From assembly GCF_003987065.1 (NCBI RefSeq), contig NZ_PIPY01000006.1, positions 62,001-126,000 on the forward strand: a stretch of DNA of 64,000 nucleotides. The letters are read 5' to 3'. The position numbers were made by a program, and so were the translations under genes. Below, one piece after another: positions 1 through 10,385 of the stretch. This stretch comes from Pseudidiomarina insulisalsae. GTDB lineage: Bacteria; Pseudomonadota; Gammaproteobacteria; Enterobacterales; Alteromonadaceae. Each line of letters opens with the position of its first letter. Position 1 is the first letter of the stretch. The notes under the pieces are model-generated. The model did no database searches. It was given only the letters and a program-made list of their open reading frames with translations, and was not told the origin of the DNA.

Positions 1-412
1 CGCGATCCCAGTCGACAGAGTCACCTAGGCGACGCATCTGCTGCGTGATGGTGCCACCGGACTGGGCTTTCCATTCCCATACTTTTTCGATGAATTTTTC
101 GCGCCCCAGCTCGGTGCGGGTCTGACCTTGCGCTGCCAATTGCCGCTCAACCACCATTTGTGTAGCGATACCAGCATGGTCAGAGCCAACCTGCCAGAGC
201 GTGTTAAAGCCATCCATACGCTTGTAGCGGGTGAGCGTATCCATAATGGTATGCTGAAAGGCATGGCCCATATGCAGACTGCCCGTCACATTGGGTGGCG
301 GGATCATGATGCAATAGCTACTGCCCTCGCCGGAGGGTTTAAAATAGCCTGCCTGCTCCCACTTTTGGTAGAGCGCTTGCTCAATAGCATTTGGCGAATA
401 CGTTTTATCCAT
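1..412 (-). CDS. valS: valyl-tRNA synthetase, N-terminal part (cut by window edge)
   Basis: Only the first 137 codons are in the window; the gene runs off the left edge. ValS charges tRNA-Val with valine in the cytoplasm. The translation starts [20 protein letters not shown] and has the class I synthetase signature [15 protein letters not shown], in which the HMGH tetrapeptide is the ATP-binding HIGH motif. This is followed by a DHAGIATQ segment typical of ValS. The ATG at 412 fits the family's N-terminus. It lies just downstream of holC on the same strand with a 17-nt gap, the usual pepA-holC-valS order of gammaproteobacteria. The editing domain, KMSKS motif and C-terminal coiled coil lie outside the window. 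Confidence 0.97.
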   Translation of the reverse strand, partial: MDKTYSPNAIEQALYQKWEQAGYFKPSGEGSSYCIMIPPPNVTGSLHMGHAFQHTIMDTLTRYKRMDGFNTLWQVGSDHAGIATQMVVERQLAAQGQTRTELGREKFIEKVWEWKAQSGGTITQQMRRLGDSVDWDR

Positions 413-429
413 GCGAAACCTTCACGACA

Positions 430-885
430 TTAATTTGATGTTGTTTGTTGCAGCTCAGTGGCATTCACTGTGCTAAGTTGCACGCCTTGCTGACGGTACC
501 ATTTAAAGCGCTCACGTGCTTGCTGACGGGCCTGTGGGTCACTGGGCACCTGATCAATCACCAGTTGGGCGCCGGCAAATTGCGGCGCGGTCGGCATCAG
601 ATTGACGACCACTTTGGTACGCCGCGCGCCGATGGCCGCCTCGGGCCAACATAACTCTACCGGTGCGCCCTGACTGGGGCCTTCACCGATCAGGTTATGG
701 GGCACGAATGCATCGGCGGGTTGTTGCCACAGCGCTTCATCAAGCGCTTCAGCTTGTTGTTGATCACGGCACCAGACGCGGACGCTGCCCAATTCGCGCC
801 AGCGCTCGCTGATGAGCTGACAAAACAGGCTTAGCTGCTGTGCTTCGTCCAGCCCGTCAAGGACATAAAAGATACCGTGTACCAT
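430..885 (-). CDS. holC: DNA polymerase III chi subunit
   Basis: This 151-aa protein matches HolC. Chi pairs with psi (HolD) and links the clamp loader to single-stranded-DNA-binding protein at the replication fork. The first residues (MVHGIFYVLDG), the tract QPADAFVPHNLIGEGP and the closing region RERFKWYRQQGVQL are family features, and the length is close to the E. coli protein (about 147 aa). It sits one base after the pepA stop and 17 nt before valS, so the three genes are probably cotranscribed. The pepA-holC-valS arrangement supports the call. Confidence 0.95.
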   Translation of the reverse strand: MVHGIFYVLDGLDEAQQLSLFCQLISERWRELGSVRVWCRDQQQAEALDEALWQQPADAFVPHNLIGEGPSQGAPVELCWPEAAIGARRTKVVVNLMPTAPQFAGAQLVIDQVPSDPQARQQARERFKWYRQQGVQLSTVNATELQQTTSN

Positions 886-886
886 A

Positions 887-2392
887 TTAGTTGCTTTGTC
901 CGTTATCAGCCCGATTGAGCAGAAATTGTGTCAACATGGGCACGGGTCGTCCGGTCGCGCCTTTTTTCGCGCCACTGCGCCATGCAGTGCCGGCAATGTC
1001 CAGATGCGCCCAGTGGTATTTCTTGGTGAAGCGGGACAAGAAGCAGGCAGCGGTAATGGTGCCGGCATCGCGTCCGCCAAGATTCTGCATATCGGCAAAG
1101 GGGCTGTCCAGGGCGTCCTGGTACTCATCCCACAATGGCAGGCGCCAGGCGCGGTCACCACTTTGCTCTGAAGCGTTAAGCAGCTCGTGCGCGAGCGGAT
1201 TATGCGAACTCATCAGGCCGCTGGCATGATGACCTAACGCAACAATACAGGCACCGGTGAGGGTGGCGATATCGACCACCGCCTCTGGTTCAAAGCGCTC
1301 TACGTAAGTCAGCACGTCACAAAGTACCAGACGCCCTTCAGCGTCGGTGTTCAGAACTTCTACGGTTTGTCCGCTCATGGTGGTAAGCACATCGCCAGGG
1401 CGATAGGCCTTGCCATCAGGCATATTTTCACAGCCAGCAATGGCACCAATTACGTTGATGGGTAATTGTAGCTCCGCCAACGCCTGCATGGCACCTAAAA
1501 CCGAGGCCGCGCCGCCCATATCGTACTTCATCTCATCCATATTGGCGGAAGGCTTGATAGAAATCCCCCCAGAGTCAAACGTCAGGCCTTTACCTACCAG
1601 CACCACCGGTGGGACGTCTTTGGCAGCGCCCTGATAGTGCAATAGCGATAACACTGATTCATGCTCGGACCCCTGCCCCACAGCAAGGTAGGCATTCATG
1701 CCCAGCTCAGCCATTTGTGCTTCGTCAACTTCACTAAACGAGAGGTTGTCGTATTGATCTGCCATTGACTGCGCCTGCTCAGCAAGATAGCGCGGGGTGC
1801 AGATATTCGGTGGCATGTTAGCTACATCACGACAGATGGTCACGCCCTTACTGACCGCCAGCGCATGCTGAATCGCGCGCTCGCCTAAGGGTAATTCACG
1901 GCGGGTGGGGACGTTGAATACTAGTTTACGTAACGGCCGGCGAGGTTCTTCCTTGCGCGTTTTCAACTGGTTGAACGTGTACAGCCCGGCCTGCGCTGCT
2001 TCCACCGCCTGACGGACTTTCCAGTAGGTGTCGCGGCCTTTTACGTGTAACTCGCTAAGAAAGCAAACCGCTTCCATTGAACCGGTTTCATTCAATGTAT
2101 GGATGGTTTTTTCGATAATTTGTTTATACTGACGTTCATCAAGTTCACGCTCTTTACCGCAACCGACAAGGAGTACGCGTTCACTTAAAATGTTCGGCAC
2201 ATGATGGAGCAGCAACATTTGCCCGGCTTTACCTTCAAGGTCACCGCGACGCAATAAGCCACTAAGGTAGCCTTCGCTGACCTGGTCGAGTTGCTCGGCG
2301 ACGCCTGACAAGCGGCGGGGTTCAAACACTCCTACGACAATACAGGCAGAACGTTGCTTTTCCGGACTGCCACTTTTGACGCTAAACTCCAT
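887..2392 (-). CDS. pepA: leucyl aminopeptidase / DNA-binding PepA
   Basis: A cytosolic M17 leucyl aminopeptidase of 501 aa, nearly the E. coli length (503). It removes N-terminal residues using two metal ions. The NTDAEGRL metal/catalytic signature lies near residue 350, and [15 protein letters not shown] and [15 protein letters not shown] are also present. The reading frame is open further upstream, but the family N-terminus [13 protein letters not shown] begins at the ATG at 2392. A GGGAG ribosome-binding site lies 5 nt before it, so that start is chosen. In E. coli the same protein is a DNA-binding cofactor in carAB control and cer recombination; whether that applies here is inference. 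It is first in the pepA-holC-valS operon and divergent from lptF. Confidence 0.97.
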   Translation of the reverse strand: MEFSVKSGSPEKQRSACIVVGVFEPRRLSGVAEQLDQVSEGYLSGLLRRGDLEGKAGQMLLLHHVPNILSERVLLVGCGKERELDERQYKQIIEKTIHTLNETGSMEAVCFLSELHVKGRDTYWKVRQAVEAAQAGLYTFNQLKTRKEEPRRPLRKLVFNVPTRRELPLGERAIQHALAVSKGVTICRDVANMPPNICTPRYLAEQAQSMADQYDNLSFSEVDEAQMAELGMNAYLAVGQGSEHESVLSLLHYQGAAKDVPPVVLVGKGLTFDSGGISIKPSANMDEMKYDMGGAASVLGAMQALAELQLPINVIGAIAGCENMPDGKAYRPGDVLTTMSGQTVEVLNTDAEGRLVLCDVLTYVERFEPEAVVDIATLTGACIVALGHHASGLMSSHNPLAHELLNASEQSGDRAWRLPLWDEYQDALDSPFADMQNLGGRDAGTITAACFLSRFTKKYHWAHLDIAGTAWRSGAKKGATGRPVPMLTQFLLNRADNGQSN

Positions 2393-2413
2393 AAGTACTC
2401 CCGTTTTTGGCGG

Positions 2414-2442
2414 TTGACAGGGTAGGGCTGCCATAGAATAAT
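2414..2442 (+). promoter_or_regulatory. sigma-70 promoter candidate for lptFG
   Basis: A perfect TTGACA at 2414-2419 is followed after 17 bp by AATAAT at 2437-2442, one base from consensus. The predicted transcript would start near 2449, about 67 nt before the lptF GTG. It lies in the divergent pepA/lptF intergenic region. This is a prediction from sequence only. Confidence 0.5.
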
Positions 2443-2515
2443 TCTTGGTAAAATGACAAGTTTACTGAAAAATTGCGTATTTTCCAGCAAAAAGCAACGT
2501 TAAGAGTGGTCACCA

Positions 2516-3619
2516 GTGCGTATATTCCGCTATTTAATGCGAGAAACCTTCAAATCTCAAATCGCCGTTTTAACGGTGCTGATGACCATTTTTGTCAGTC
2601 AAAAGTTCGTCCGCGTACTGGCTGACGCCTCTGCGGGCGAAATTCCCGGCGATCTGGTCATAAAGTTACTGGGTTTAAATCTGCCGGCGCTGGCAGCCCT
2701 GATCCTACCATTGAGTTTATTCCTCGGTGTTTTATTAGCCCATGGGCGTATCTATGCCGACAATGAAATGACCGTATTGCATGCCTGTGGTGTGAGTGAA
2801 TGGTACGTGACGCGGGTTACCCTGGTGCTGGCCGTACTGCTCGCGCTGGTGACCGCCACGCTGACGCTGTGGCTGGTGCCCTGGTCATTGGAACAGGAGC
2901 GGCAGGTCGAGGAGCGGGCGCGCAGTGACACTGGGTTGTCGGTCATTATGCCGGGACGTTTTCAGCAGGCAAGTAACCAAAAAGCGGTGATTTTCGTACA
3001 GGGGCTGACTGAGACTGGCGACCTCGATGAGGTCTTTGTGGCGCAGTCATTGCGCGATGAAGAAGAGCGTGTTGTCGGCGGCAGTGTGGTAATGGCCGAT
3101 ACCGGCACGGTTATCGCCAATGACAGTGGCTCGCAGCAACTGGTTCTCAATAATGGCACCCGCTATGCCCGTAACACTGGCGAGGGTGACTATCAGGTAA
3201 TGGAGTTCGCCAGTTATCAGTTGCAGATTAAAGAACAGGAAGCAACTGAATACAGCCGTAAGCTTGAAGCCTACAGTACGGCTGAGCTCTGGGCTGAAGA
3301 TAATCCGGAGGCTGCTGCCGAGTGGCAATGGCGTATTGCCATTCCGCTGGCCATGCCGCTGCTGACCCTCATTGCTGTACCGCTAAGCCGGGTCAATCCG
3401 CGCCAGGGTAAATTTGCCCGGATGGCGCCGGCACTACTCATCTACCTGGGTTACTTTCTGTTATTGATGGCGGCACGCTCGGCGGTGGCTGATGGCGTGA
3501 TACCTGCGGTAATTGGTTTGTGGTGGATTCATGTGTTGCTGCTGTTGTTCGGTATTATTCTGGTCGGCAAAGGCCGTCCGTTAGGGTTGCGCATGCTGGC
3601 GCAACTGCGGAGGTCTTAA
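2516..3619 (+). CDS. lptF: LPS export ABC transporter permease LptF
   Basis: LptF is one of the two permease subunits of the inner-membrane LptB2FG complex that extracts lipopolysaccharide and drives it through the Lpt bridge. The 367-aa protein (E. coli 366) has the YjgP/YjgQ layout. Three transmembrane segments precede a large periplasmic beta-jellyroll (about residues 120-260), and three more follow it. Family motifs include RYLMRETFKSQ near the start, LILPLSLFLGVLL, and VPLSRVNPRQG before the last helices. The GTG at 2516 is chosen because it reproduces the family N-terminus; the next in-frame ATG would lose the first seven residues. lptG follows after one base. Confidence 0.95.
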   Translation: MRIFRYLMRETFKSQIAVLTVLMTIFVSQKFVRVLADASAGEIPGDLVIKLLGLNLPALAALILPLSLFLGVLLAHGRIYADNEMTVLHACGVSEWYVTRVTLVLAVLLALVTATLTLWLVPWSLEQERQVEERARSDTGLSVIMPGRFQQASNQKAVIFVQGLTETGDLDEVFVAQSLRDEEERVVGGSVVMADTGTVIANDSGSQQLVLNNGTRYARNTGEGDYQVMEFASYQLQIKEQEATEYSRKLEAYSTAELWAEDNPEAAAEWQWRIAIPLAMPLLTLIAVPLSRVNPRQGKFARMAPALLIYLGYFLLLMAARSAVADGVIPAVIGLWWIHVLLLLFGIILVGKGRPLGLRMLAQLRRS

Positions 3620-3620
3620 C

Positions 3621-4691
3621 ATGCTGCAGTTTTCTATTCTCGATAAATACATTGCCCGTACGGTACTGACGACGTCATTGCTAAGTCTGGCGGTACTCAG
3701 TGGCTTGTCGGCGTTGATCCGCTTTGTTGAACAACTGAAGTCAGTGGGTAAAGGAACTTACTCAGTGGCGGAAGCGGGGCTGTTTGTACTCTATAGCCTG
3801 CCCCGTGATATCGAAGTGTTCTTTCCCATGGCAGCTTTGCTTGGCGGCCTGATCGGTATGGGCATGCTGGCCAGTAACTCTGAGCTGGTGGTGATGCTGG
3901 CCTCAGGGCGCTCGCGGTTAAATATTGTTGGCTCGGTGATGAAGGCAGCAGTCATCATGATGCTGGCGGTCATGGCGATGGGCGAATGGATTGCGCCACA
4001 ACTTGAGGCGCAAGGGCGCGAACTACGAGCGTCAGCAATTTCTGGCGGCAGCCTGATTTCGGCTCAGCAGGGCGTTTGGGCCAAAGACGGCTCTCACTTT
4101 GTCAATATCAGTGAAGTGGAAGACACCGGTCGCCTGCGTGATCTCACGGTCTATAGGTTTAATCAGCAACGGGTACTTGAGTCGGTGGTGCAGGGACAGT
4201 CCGCGACTTATCAAAATGGCCAGTGGTTGCTGACCAACGTCGAGATTACTGAGCACGGCGAGGAACGTATTGAGCATAGCGAATTATCGCGCTGGGTCTG
4301 GCAGTCCTCACTTACGCCGGACAAACTTGGCGTCGTGACGGTCAAGCCCGAGGCATTATCCATTACCGGCCTGCTCGACTATCTCGATTACCTGCGTGCC
4401 AATCAACAGGCAACAGAACGCTATCAGCTGGCACTATGGCGCAAGTTATTGGCGCCGGTCACGGTAGCGGTCATGTTGTTGGTGGCCTTGTCCTTTATAT
4501 TTGGACCTTTACGCTCACAGACCATGGGCGCGCGCATTTTGCTAGGGGTAATTACCGGCTTTGGCTTTCACGTCAGTAATGAAATTTTCGGGCCGCTAGC
4601 GCAGGTTTATCACCTGCCACCAATACTTGGCGCGCTGCTGCCAAGTGTCTTGTTTGCCGGCGCCGCGCTCTACTTACTGCAGCGCAAATAA
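3621..4691 (+). CDS. lptG: LPS export ABC transporter permease LptG
   Basis: This is the partner permease of LptF in LptB2FG, 356 aa against about 360 in E. coli. It shows the same plan: N-terminal helices (ILDKYIARTVLTTSLLSLAV and following), a periplasmic jellyroll at roughly residues 130-260, and C-terminal helices with PVTVAVMLLVALSFIFGPLRS. The start ATG has a GGAGG site 7 nt upstream, inside the end of lptF, which suggests translational coupling. The adjacent lptF-lptG pair and the shared domain plan leave little doubt. It converges on the RDD-family gene. Confidence 0.95.
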   Translation: MLQFSILDKYIARTVLTTSLLSLAVLSGLSALIRFVEQLKSVGKGTYSVAEAGLFVLYSLPRDIEVFFPMAALLGGLIGMGMLASNSELVVMLASGRSRLNIVGSVMKAAVIMMLAVMAMGEWIAPQLEAQGRELRASAISGGSLISAQQGVWAKDGSHFVNISEVEDTGRLRDLTVYRFNQQRVLESVVQGQSATYQNGQWLLTNVEITEHGEERIEHSELSRWVWQSSLTPDKLGVVTVKPEALSITGLLDYLDYLRANQQATERYQLALWRKLLAPVTVAVMLLVALSFIFGPLRSQTMGARILLGVITGFGFHVSNEIFGPLAQVYHLPPILGALLPSVLFAGAALYLLQRK

Positions 4692-4710
4692 AACCGCAAT
4701 GAAAATAAGC

Positions 4711-4737
4711 GCCTGCAATGAACGTTAACCTGCAGGC
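4711..4737. terminator. possible hairpin between convergent lptG and RDD gene
   Basis: A perfect 7-bp inverted repeat, GCCTGCA at 4711-4717 and TGCAGGC at 4731-4737, separated by 13 nt. It lies in the 47-nt gap between two convergent genes, the place for a bidirectional terminator. There is no long T run on either strand, so termination is not certain. Confidence 0.35.
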
Positions 4738-4738
4738 C

Positions 4739-5254
4739 TTATAATTCTTTCCAGTAATAGAGCTGGTTAGCTTCTTTGGATAAGGTCACCATTTCGGTTC
4801 CCGCAGCATAATCATGCCAGGCACGGCGATTCTTAACATCAACCAGCACCCAGAGGTTACCCAGACCGAACGCACAGGTAAGCAAGCGGATGAGCGTTTG
4901 CTTTTTTGTGATGCGTGAACCATCGCGTTGCTGCACCTTTAAGCGCCAGGCGCGCATTCCCAGGGTTTGACCGCTACGGTACCAGAACCAACCAAAAAAC
5001 AGAGCCAGCATCGCCAGCAGATATAGTCCGTAAAGTGGTGAGCTATTGAGCCATGCCGCATGGTCGACGCCTGCAGGCAGCGTCAGCCAGTCAAGACTGG
5101 TCAGCAGGGCCGCAAAGCCAAGCGCGAGCGCGGAAGCCAACATAATAATAGCCACGGCGACCAGTAGATCGTAGACCCAGGCGGCGAGGCGCCGCAAGAA
5201 TCCGGCGCTGGGAAATGAAGCATGTAATTTTTGCGCAGGACTGGCGTCCGTCAT
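4739..5254 (-). CDS. RDD family integral membrane protein
   Basis: A 171-aa polytopic protein of the RDD family. The diagnostic pattern is seen as AGFLRRLAAWVYDLLVAVAI near the N-terminus (Arg-Arg ... Asp in the first helix), followed by a second hydrophobic helix. A third hydrophobic segment ends FFGWFWYRSGQTLGMRAWRLKV, the conserved GQTLGMRAW box. Members are inner-membrane proteins of mostly unknown role; some have been linked to ion homeostasis. No specific substrate can be named. It is transcribed alone, convergent with lptG. The ATG at 5254 has AGGA a few bases upstream. Confidence 0.85.
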   Translation of the reverse strand: MTDASPAQKLHASFPSAGFLRRLAAWVYDLLVAVAIIMLASALALGFAALLTSLDWLTLPAGVDHAAWLNSSPLYGLYLLAMLALFFGWFWYRSGQTLGMRAWRLKVQQRDGSRITKKQTLIRLLTCAFGLGNLWVLVDVKNRRAWHDYAAGTEMVTLSKEANQLYYWKEL

Positions 5255-5397
5255 GATGATTCCTTAACTGACTAATAATAACTGCAGGAGGATTATCTTT
5301 GAGTCGCCTTTGAGAAGCAAGGACCAGCCTCATGTCCGCACAAATTTAGTGAGTTGCTTATGAATTAGCCGAACACACTAAAACCTTGATAATTTTC

Positions 5398-5425
5398 TTG
5401 ATCGGAAAATTCCCTTGCGTATAAT
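5398..5425 (+). promoter_or_regulatory. sigma-70 promoter for tRNA-Leu
   Basis: TTGATC (5398-5403) and a perfect TATAAT (5420-5425) are separated by 16 bp. The GC-rich stretch after the -10 box is common at stable-RNA promoters. The start would fall near 5432, about 30 nt before the tRNA. The rest of the 207-bp gap upstream (5255-5461) shows no other feature. Confidence 0.65.
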
Positions 5426-5461
5426 GCCACGCACTACCGACATTCAAGTCAAATCTTCTAT

Positions 5462-5548
5462 GCCGAAGTGGCGGAATTGGTAGACGCAGCGGATTCAAAA
5501 TCCGCCGCTGGCAACAGCGTGGGGGTTCAAGTCCCCCCTTCGGCACCA
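5462..5548 (+). tRNA. tRNA-Leu (anticodon CAA)
   Basis: An 87-nt type II tRNA with a complete cloverleaf. The acceptor GCCGAAG pairs with CTTCGGC and the gene ends in an encoded CCA. The anticodon stem GCGGA/TCCGC encloses loop TTCAAAA, giving anticodon CAA, which reads UUG. A long variable arm (CGCTG...CAGCG) is typical of tRNA-Leu, and the T arm GGGGGTTCAAGTCCCCC is intact. It stands alone, upstream of rnr. Confidence 0.97.
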
Positions 5549-5606
5549 AAACTTCATCTCTGCTCTGTTTGCGCTGAATCACAGCACAGCTATCCCCTTG
5601 ATTTTC

Positions 5607-5615
5607 TGTTATACT
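5607..5615 (+). promoter_or_regulatory. extended -10 promoter candidate for rnr
   Basis: TG-T-TATACT at 5607-5615 matches an extended -10 element. It lies 48 nt before the rnr ATG. No good -35 hexamer is seen at the right distance, which is acceptable for an extended -10 promoter. Readthrough from the tRNA is an alternative. Confidence 0.45.
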
Positions 5616-5663
5616 GTCTGCTATTCGTTGATGCAATTCGTATGAACAAACCGCAGAGGTTCT

Positions 5664-8024
5664 ATGTCGAAGAACGACAGCAAAAACAATCCGGAACAGC
5701 CTGAATACGAGGTTGAAATCCCATCCCGCGAAGCGCTACTAGAAGCCGTGGAGTCGCGTCTGAAACCGACCACGTTTGAAGAAATTCTGGAACGCTTTGA
5801 GCTTACTGACGAGCGCCAGCACGTGGGGGTTAAACGTCGCCTGCGCGCTATGGAGCGCGATGGTCAGCTGATTTATACCAAAGCCAATGCCTACGGCTTA
5901 CCCTCACGTATGAATCTGATTAAAGGGCGCATTATTGGCCACCGGGACGGCTTCGGTTTTTGTAAGCCGGAAGACGGCGGTAATGACCTGTTTATTCCGC
6001 CGAATCAGATGTACAGCGTGATGCATGGCGATAAGGTGCTGGTGCAGGAACAGGGTACAGACCCGAAAGGTCGCCGCGAGGGCCGTATTGTACGGGTGAT
6101 TGAGCCGCGCGATGCGAGCATTGTCGGACGCTTCTTTATTGACCATGACCTTGGCATCGTAGTGCCCGACGACAGCCGCATTAATCAGGATATTTTAATT
6201 CCCGAGGAAGCCCGAAATGGTGCCCGGCATGGCCAGATTGTAGTGGTCACGATCACCCGTCGGCCGAATCGACGCACGTCGCCCATCGGTGAGGTAACAG
6301 AAATCTTAGGCGAGCATATGGCGCCTGGAATGGAAATTGAAATTGCCATTCGTGAGCATGACATTCCCACTGACTGGAGTCCGGCGACGCTTGCCGAGGT
6401 TGACAAGTTGGCCGACGAAGTCCCTGCTGAAGCCTATGAGAATCGCGCCGATTTGCGCGAGTTACCTCTTATCACCATTGACGGTGAAGATTCGCGCGAC
6501 TTCGATGATGCCGTCTATGCTGAGCCTGAAGGCGATAGCTGGCGCCTGTGGGTAGCGATTGCTGATGTGAGTTACTATGTGCGGCCGAATACAGCGCTTG
6601 ATAAAGATGCGTTGGAACGCGGTAACTCGGTATATTTTCCGAACTTCGTCGTGCCCATGTTACCGGAGAAGTTGTCAAACGGCTTGTGCTCACTGAATCC
6701 CGAAGTCGATCGGCTGTGCATGGTTGCAGAAATGAAAGTATCGAGCCGCGGTAAGTTGCAGCAGGCGAAATTTTATCCGGCGGTGATGAAGTCACATGCG
6801 CGAATGACGTACAACAAAGTTGCGGATATTCTGGACGGGGACCCGCAGCTGCGTCAGCAGTACGAACAGATTCTCACGCCAATTGAGAATTTACATGAGC
6901 TTTTTAAAGTGCTGAAAAAAGCACGGCAGAAACGCGCTGCGATCGAGTTTGAAACGCTGGAAACCCGTTTCATCTTTAATGCGCAGCGCAAAATTGAAAG
7001 TATTGAGCCGGTGCGACGCAATGTCGCGCACACCATCATTGAAGAGTGTATGATCATGGCCAACGTAGCGACGGCCCGATTGATCGAACAGCATGATGAA
7101 GCCGGTGCACTATTCCGGGTCCACGAGCCGCCATCCTCGGAACGGCTGACAAATTTCCGCAGCTTTCTGGGAGAATTGGGTCTTTCACTTAAAGGTGGCG
7201 ATGACCCAAGTCCAAATGATTATGCCGATGTGCTTGAGCAGGTACGTGACAGACCGGATGCGGAGCTGATTCAGACCATGTTGCTGCGCTCGATGCAGCA
7301 GGCGATTTATACCCCGGATAATGCCGGTCACTTTGGCCTGGCACTGGACGAGTATTCGCACTTCACCTCGCCGATTCGGCGTTATCCTGATCTGGTCTTA
7401 CACCGCGCGATAAAAGCGCTGCTGAAAAAAGTTGAAGGTCCGAGCAAAGCCCTGGAAGGGGCCTGGATGTATCCTGATGAACAGCTTGATGAGCTCGGTG
7501 AGCACTGTTCAATGACGGAGCGTCGCGCAGATGACGCCACACGTCAGGTCGATGAATGGCTTAAATGTGAATACATGCAGGATCATGTTGGTGAGGAATT
7601 CACCGGGGTGATCGCTTCGGTTACTAATTTTGGTCTGTTTATCCGCTTAGATGACTTGCATATTGATGGCTTGGTACATGTGTCGAACCTCGATAATGAT
7701 TATTATCATTACGACAGCGAGCGACATTTACTGATTGGCGAAAACAGCCGTCGGGTCTATCGCTTAGGTGACAAGGTGAAGGTTCGTGTGCGCAGCGTCG
7801 ACCTGGATGAGCGCAAAATTGATCTGACCTTGCTGTCGGCTGAAAGTCCTTCGGGTAAACAACGCTTACCTGAGCCCAAAAGTAAGGATAAAGATGAGAG
7901 CAGCGGTAAACCGAAAAGCAAGCGTCAGCAAAAGCGCGAAAAAAACGGTAAAGTGAAAGCGAAACGCGCGAAAGTTGAAAAGCAGCGTAAAGCGAAAAAG
8001 AAAACCACCGGCAAAAAGAAATAA
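5664..8024 (+). CDS. rnr: ribonuclease R (3'-5' exoribonuclease)
   Basis: RNase R degrades structured RNA 3' to 5' in the cytoplasm and takes part in mRNA decay and rRNA quality control. The 786-aa protein (E. coli 813) has an N-terminal winged-helix region, two cold-shock-like domains ([17 protein letters not shown] near residue 90), and the RNB catalytic domain. The metal-binding stretch [13 protein letters not shown] lies near residue 275. An S1 domain ([20 protein letters not shown]) follows, and the tail is very rich in Lys/Arg (about the last 60 residues). The length and the basic tail favour Rnr over RNase II. rlmB follows 40 nt later, as in other gammaproteobacteria. Confidence 0.97.
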   Translation: MSKNDSKNNPEQPEYEVEIPSREALLEAVESRLKPTTFEEILERFELTDERQHVGVKRRLRAMERDGQLIYTKANAYGLPSRMNLIKGRIIGHRDGFGFCKPEDGGNDLFIPPNQMYSVMHGDKVLVQEQGTDPKGRREGRIVRVIEPRDASIVGRFFIDHDLGIVVPDDSRINQDILIPEEARNGARHGQIVVVTITRRPNRRTSPIGEVTEILGEHMAPGMEIEIAIREHDIPTDWSPATLAEVDKLADEVPAEAYENRADLRELPLITIDGEDSRDFDDAVYAEPEGDSWRLWVAIADVSYYVRPNTALDKDALERGNSVYFPNFVVPMLPEKLSNGLCSLNPEVDRLCMVAEMKVSSRGKLQQAKFYPAVMKSHARMTYNKVADILDGDPQLRQQYEQILTPIENLHELFKVLKKARQKRAAIEFETLETRFIFNAQRKIESIEPVRRNVAHTIIEECMIMANVATARLIEQHDEAGALFRVHEPPSSERLTNFRSFLGELGLSLKGGDDPSPNDYADVLEQVRDRPDAELIQTMLLRSMQQAIYTPDNAGHFGLALDEYSHFTSPIRRYPDLVLHRAIKALLKKVEGPSKALEGAWMYPDEQLDELGEHCSMTERRADDATRQVDEWLKCEYMQDHVGEEFTGVIASVTNFGLFIRLDDLHIDGLVHVSNLDNDYYHYDSERHLLIGENSRRVYRLGDKVKVRVRSVDLDERKIDLTLLSAESPSGKQRLPEPKSKDKDESSGKPKSKRQQKREKNGKVKAKRAKVEKQRKAKKKTTGKKK

Positions 8025-8064
8025 CCAAGCAGAAATAACTAAAAATGAAAGGATAGCTCAATCA

Positions 8065-8814
8065 ATGAGTAAGAAAGTAGCTGTATTTGGTCTGCACGCA
8101 GTACGTGCGTTGCTTGAGCGACATCCCGAGCGGGTGGTTGAGGTATTTGCGTTGCGTGAGCGTCAGGACGACGCGTTGCAAACACTGGTACAAAGTGCTC
8201 AGCGCTTAGGCGTCCGGCCACAGTTTGTGCCTAAACAGACCCTTGATAAAAAGGCTGACGGTGGCACCCATCAGGGCATTGTCGTGGTAGCCCTGGAGGC
8301 GCCGTTGCTCACCGATAATGATTTGCCTGATCTGGTAAATAACAGCAGTTCAGCAGCTTTGTTTCTGGTCCTGGACGGTGTCACCGACCCGCATAATTTA
8401 GGGGCCTGTCTGCGAACTGCAGACGCTGCCGGTGTCACAGCAGTCATTGTGCCAAAAGACAAATCAGCATCGCTGAATGCCACGGTACGGAAAGTTGCAT
8501 GCGGCGCAGCTGAAACCATGCCATTGGTGCAGGTTACTAATCTGGCACGGGCGCTGAAGCAGTTACAACAGTTGAACGTATGGGTGATGGGGACCGCAGG
8601 CGAGGCACAGCAATCGGTCTATAACGTCGATCTGAAAGGGCCTGTGGCGCTGGTCATGGGTGCCGAAGGCGATGGCATGCGGCGTTTGACCCGTGAAACC
8701 TGTGACGAACTGATTAAAATTCCTCTGCATGGCAGCGTCTCAAGCCTGAATGTGTCGGTAGCAACCGGCGTGTGTTTGTTTGAAGCAGTGCGGCAGCGGG
8801 GCGAAACAGCATGA
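8065..8814 (+). CDS. rlmB: 23S rRNA (guanosine-2251-2'-O) methyltransferase RlmB
   Basis: A SPOUT/TrmH-family methyltransferase that 2'-O-methylates G2251 in the 23S rRNA P loop. The protein is 249 aa (E. coli 243). The N-terminal substrate-binding domain begins [20 protein letters not shown]. The knotted SPOUT domain has its three motifs: [32 protein letters not shown] and [14 protein letters not shown]. The open frame extends 30 codons upstream, but the family N-terminus and an AAGGA site place the start at the ATG at 8065. It follows rnr, a conserved pairing. Confidence 0.96.
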   Translation: MSKKVAVFGLHAVRALLERHPERVVEVFALRERQDDALQTLVQSAQRLGVRPQFVPKQTLDKKADGGTHQGIVVVALEAPLLTDNDLPDLVNNSSSAALFLVLDGVTDPHNLGACLRTADAAGVTAVIVPKDKSASLNATVRKVACGAAETMPLVQVTNLARALKQLQQLNVWVMGTAGEAQQSVYNVDLKGPVALVMGAEGDGMRRLTRETCDELIKIPLHGSVSSLNVSVATGVCLFEAVRQRGETA

Positions 8815-9269
8815 AGAAGGTTCCGCTAATGCGTATGCGCCCGGTGGTGCTGTCGATGATCGTCATTGTTTTACTGGCGCTGGCATGGTTACCGACCGGT
8901 GGATTTTTGCCTGGTGAGCGGACCAATAAACCGCAGTTGTATGTTGAGCTAACCTCTGCGTCGATGTCGCCACGCGTCGATGATGTCATGTTTGACATTC
9001 GTCAGCGTATTCAGCAACGCCATGAATGGCGCTTGGTTGAAAACGCAGCGCCCTATGCGTGGCAGTTAGAGGCTGAAGTTCTCGAGTCCGAACAATTGGT
9101 GATCGTAGCAGTATTACGTGCCCCGCAAAGCGAGACGACCGAACAAGTTCAGGAGCAGCGTTTTAAAGTTCAGGGACCCTATGATGCCATGGGGGCTTTA
9201 CCGGAACAGTTCGTGAAAGTGCTGACTGACTTGATTGAAAACGCAGAAAAGCATAGTACAAGCTTGTGA
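8811..9269 (+). CDS. unrecognised membrane-anchored protein
   Basis: I do not recognise this 152-aa protein. It has a basic N-terminus ([11 protein letters not shown]), one hydrophobic segment at about residues 11-27, and a soluble remainder of about 120 residues that would lie in the periplasm. That remainder alternates short strands and helices. It contains no Cys, so it is not a lipoprotein, and no metal or catalytic motif stands out. The ATG overlaps the rlmB stop (ATGA), so it is very probably translated and cotranscribed with rnr-rlmB. Codon use looks like that of its neighbours. Confidence 0.7.
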   Translation: MKKVPLMRMRPVVLSMIVIVLLALAWLPTGGFLPGERTNKPQLYVELTSASMSPRVDDVMFDIRQRIQQRHEWRLVENAAPYAWQLEAEVLESEQLVIVAVLRAPQSETTEQVQEQRFKVQGPYDAMGALPEQFVKVLTDLIENAEKHSTSL

Positions 9270-9292
9270 TCCCGACCAAATTCGGCTAAAAT
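9264..9292 (+). promoter_or_regulatory. sigma-70 promoter candidate for rpsF operon
   Basis: TTGTGA (9264-9269) and TAAAAT (9287-9292) with a 17-bp spacer. The -35 box overlaps the stop of the preceding gene. The predicted leader before rpsF is about 100 nt. In E. coli an S6:S18 complex binds the rpsF leader; I did not identify that structure here with confidence. Confidence 0.45.
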
Positions 9293-9398
9293 CCCGCCGC
9301 TTAAATCAGTCTGAAGTTTTTAAACTATCAATAAAGCGTTCCTTGCTGCTGCAGGTGTGACTGAGCCTATCAGTAGCTATGAACCATAAGGAGCAGAA

Positions 9399-9770
9399 AT
9401 GCGTCATTATGAAATCGTATTCATGGTCCACCCGGACCAGAGCGAGCAAGTACCTGGTATGATCGAGCGTTACAGCGAAACGATCAAACAAGGTAACGGC
9501 ACTATCCACCGCCTGGAAGACTGGGGCCGTCGTCAACTGGCTTACCCAATCAACAAGTTGCACAAAGCACATTACGTTCTGATGAACATCGAAGCTTCAG
9601 CTGAAGTTGTCGAAGAGTTGGAAACAGCTTTCCGTTACAACGATGCCGTTCTTCGCAACATGATCATGCGTAAGAAAGAAGCCGTCACCGATGCGTCTCC
9701 TTTGACTAAAAAAGAAGACCGTAAAGGCGACAGCCGTAACGAAGAACAAGGCGATAACGAAGCAGCGTAA
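9399..9770 (+). CDS. rpsF: 30S ribosomal protein S6
   Basis: S6 of the 30S platform, which assembles together with S18 (encoded two genes downstream). The 123-aa protein starts [20 protein letters not shown] and contains [21 protein letters not shown], both diagnostic. The C-terminal tail is acidic and charged, as in enterobacterial S6, where RimK can add glutamates; the last residues here are EQGDNEAA. A good AAGGAG site lies 7 nt upstream. First gene of rpsF-priB-rpsR-rplI. Confidence 0.98.
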   Translation: MRHYEIVFMVHPDQSEQVPGMIERYSETIKQGNGTIHRLEDWGRRQLAYPINKLHKAHYVLMNIEASAEVVEELETAFRYNDAVLRNMIMRKKEAVTDASPLTKKEDRKGDSRNEEQGDNEAA

Positions 9771-9795
9771 GCTGAATTGTTAGCGTCTGACCATT

Positions 9796-10342
<547 letters not shown>

Positions 10343-10385
10343 GCCGGCATCGCGAACGATCTCAGAAACTCAGAGGTAGCGAACA

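Noticed and set aside
2393-2434. Fourteen extra N-terminal codons of pepA
   Set aside because: The family start [13 protein letters not shown] and a GGGAG site support the ATG at 2392; the extension would also cover the lptF -35 box.
5468-5704. A 78-codon plus-strand reading frame across the tRNA-Leu gene
   Set aside because: It runs through a complete tRNA and into rnr; the tRNA and the rnr start explain the sequence.
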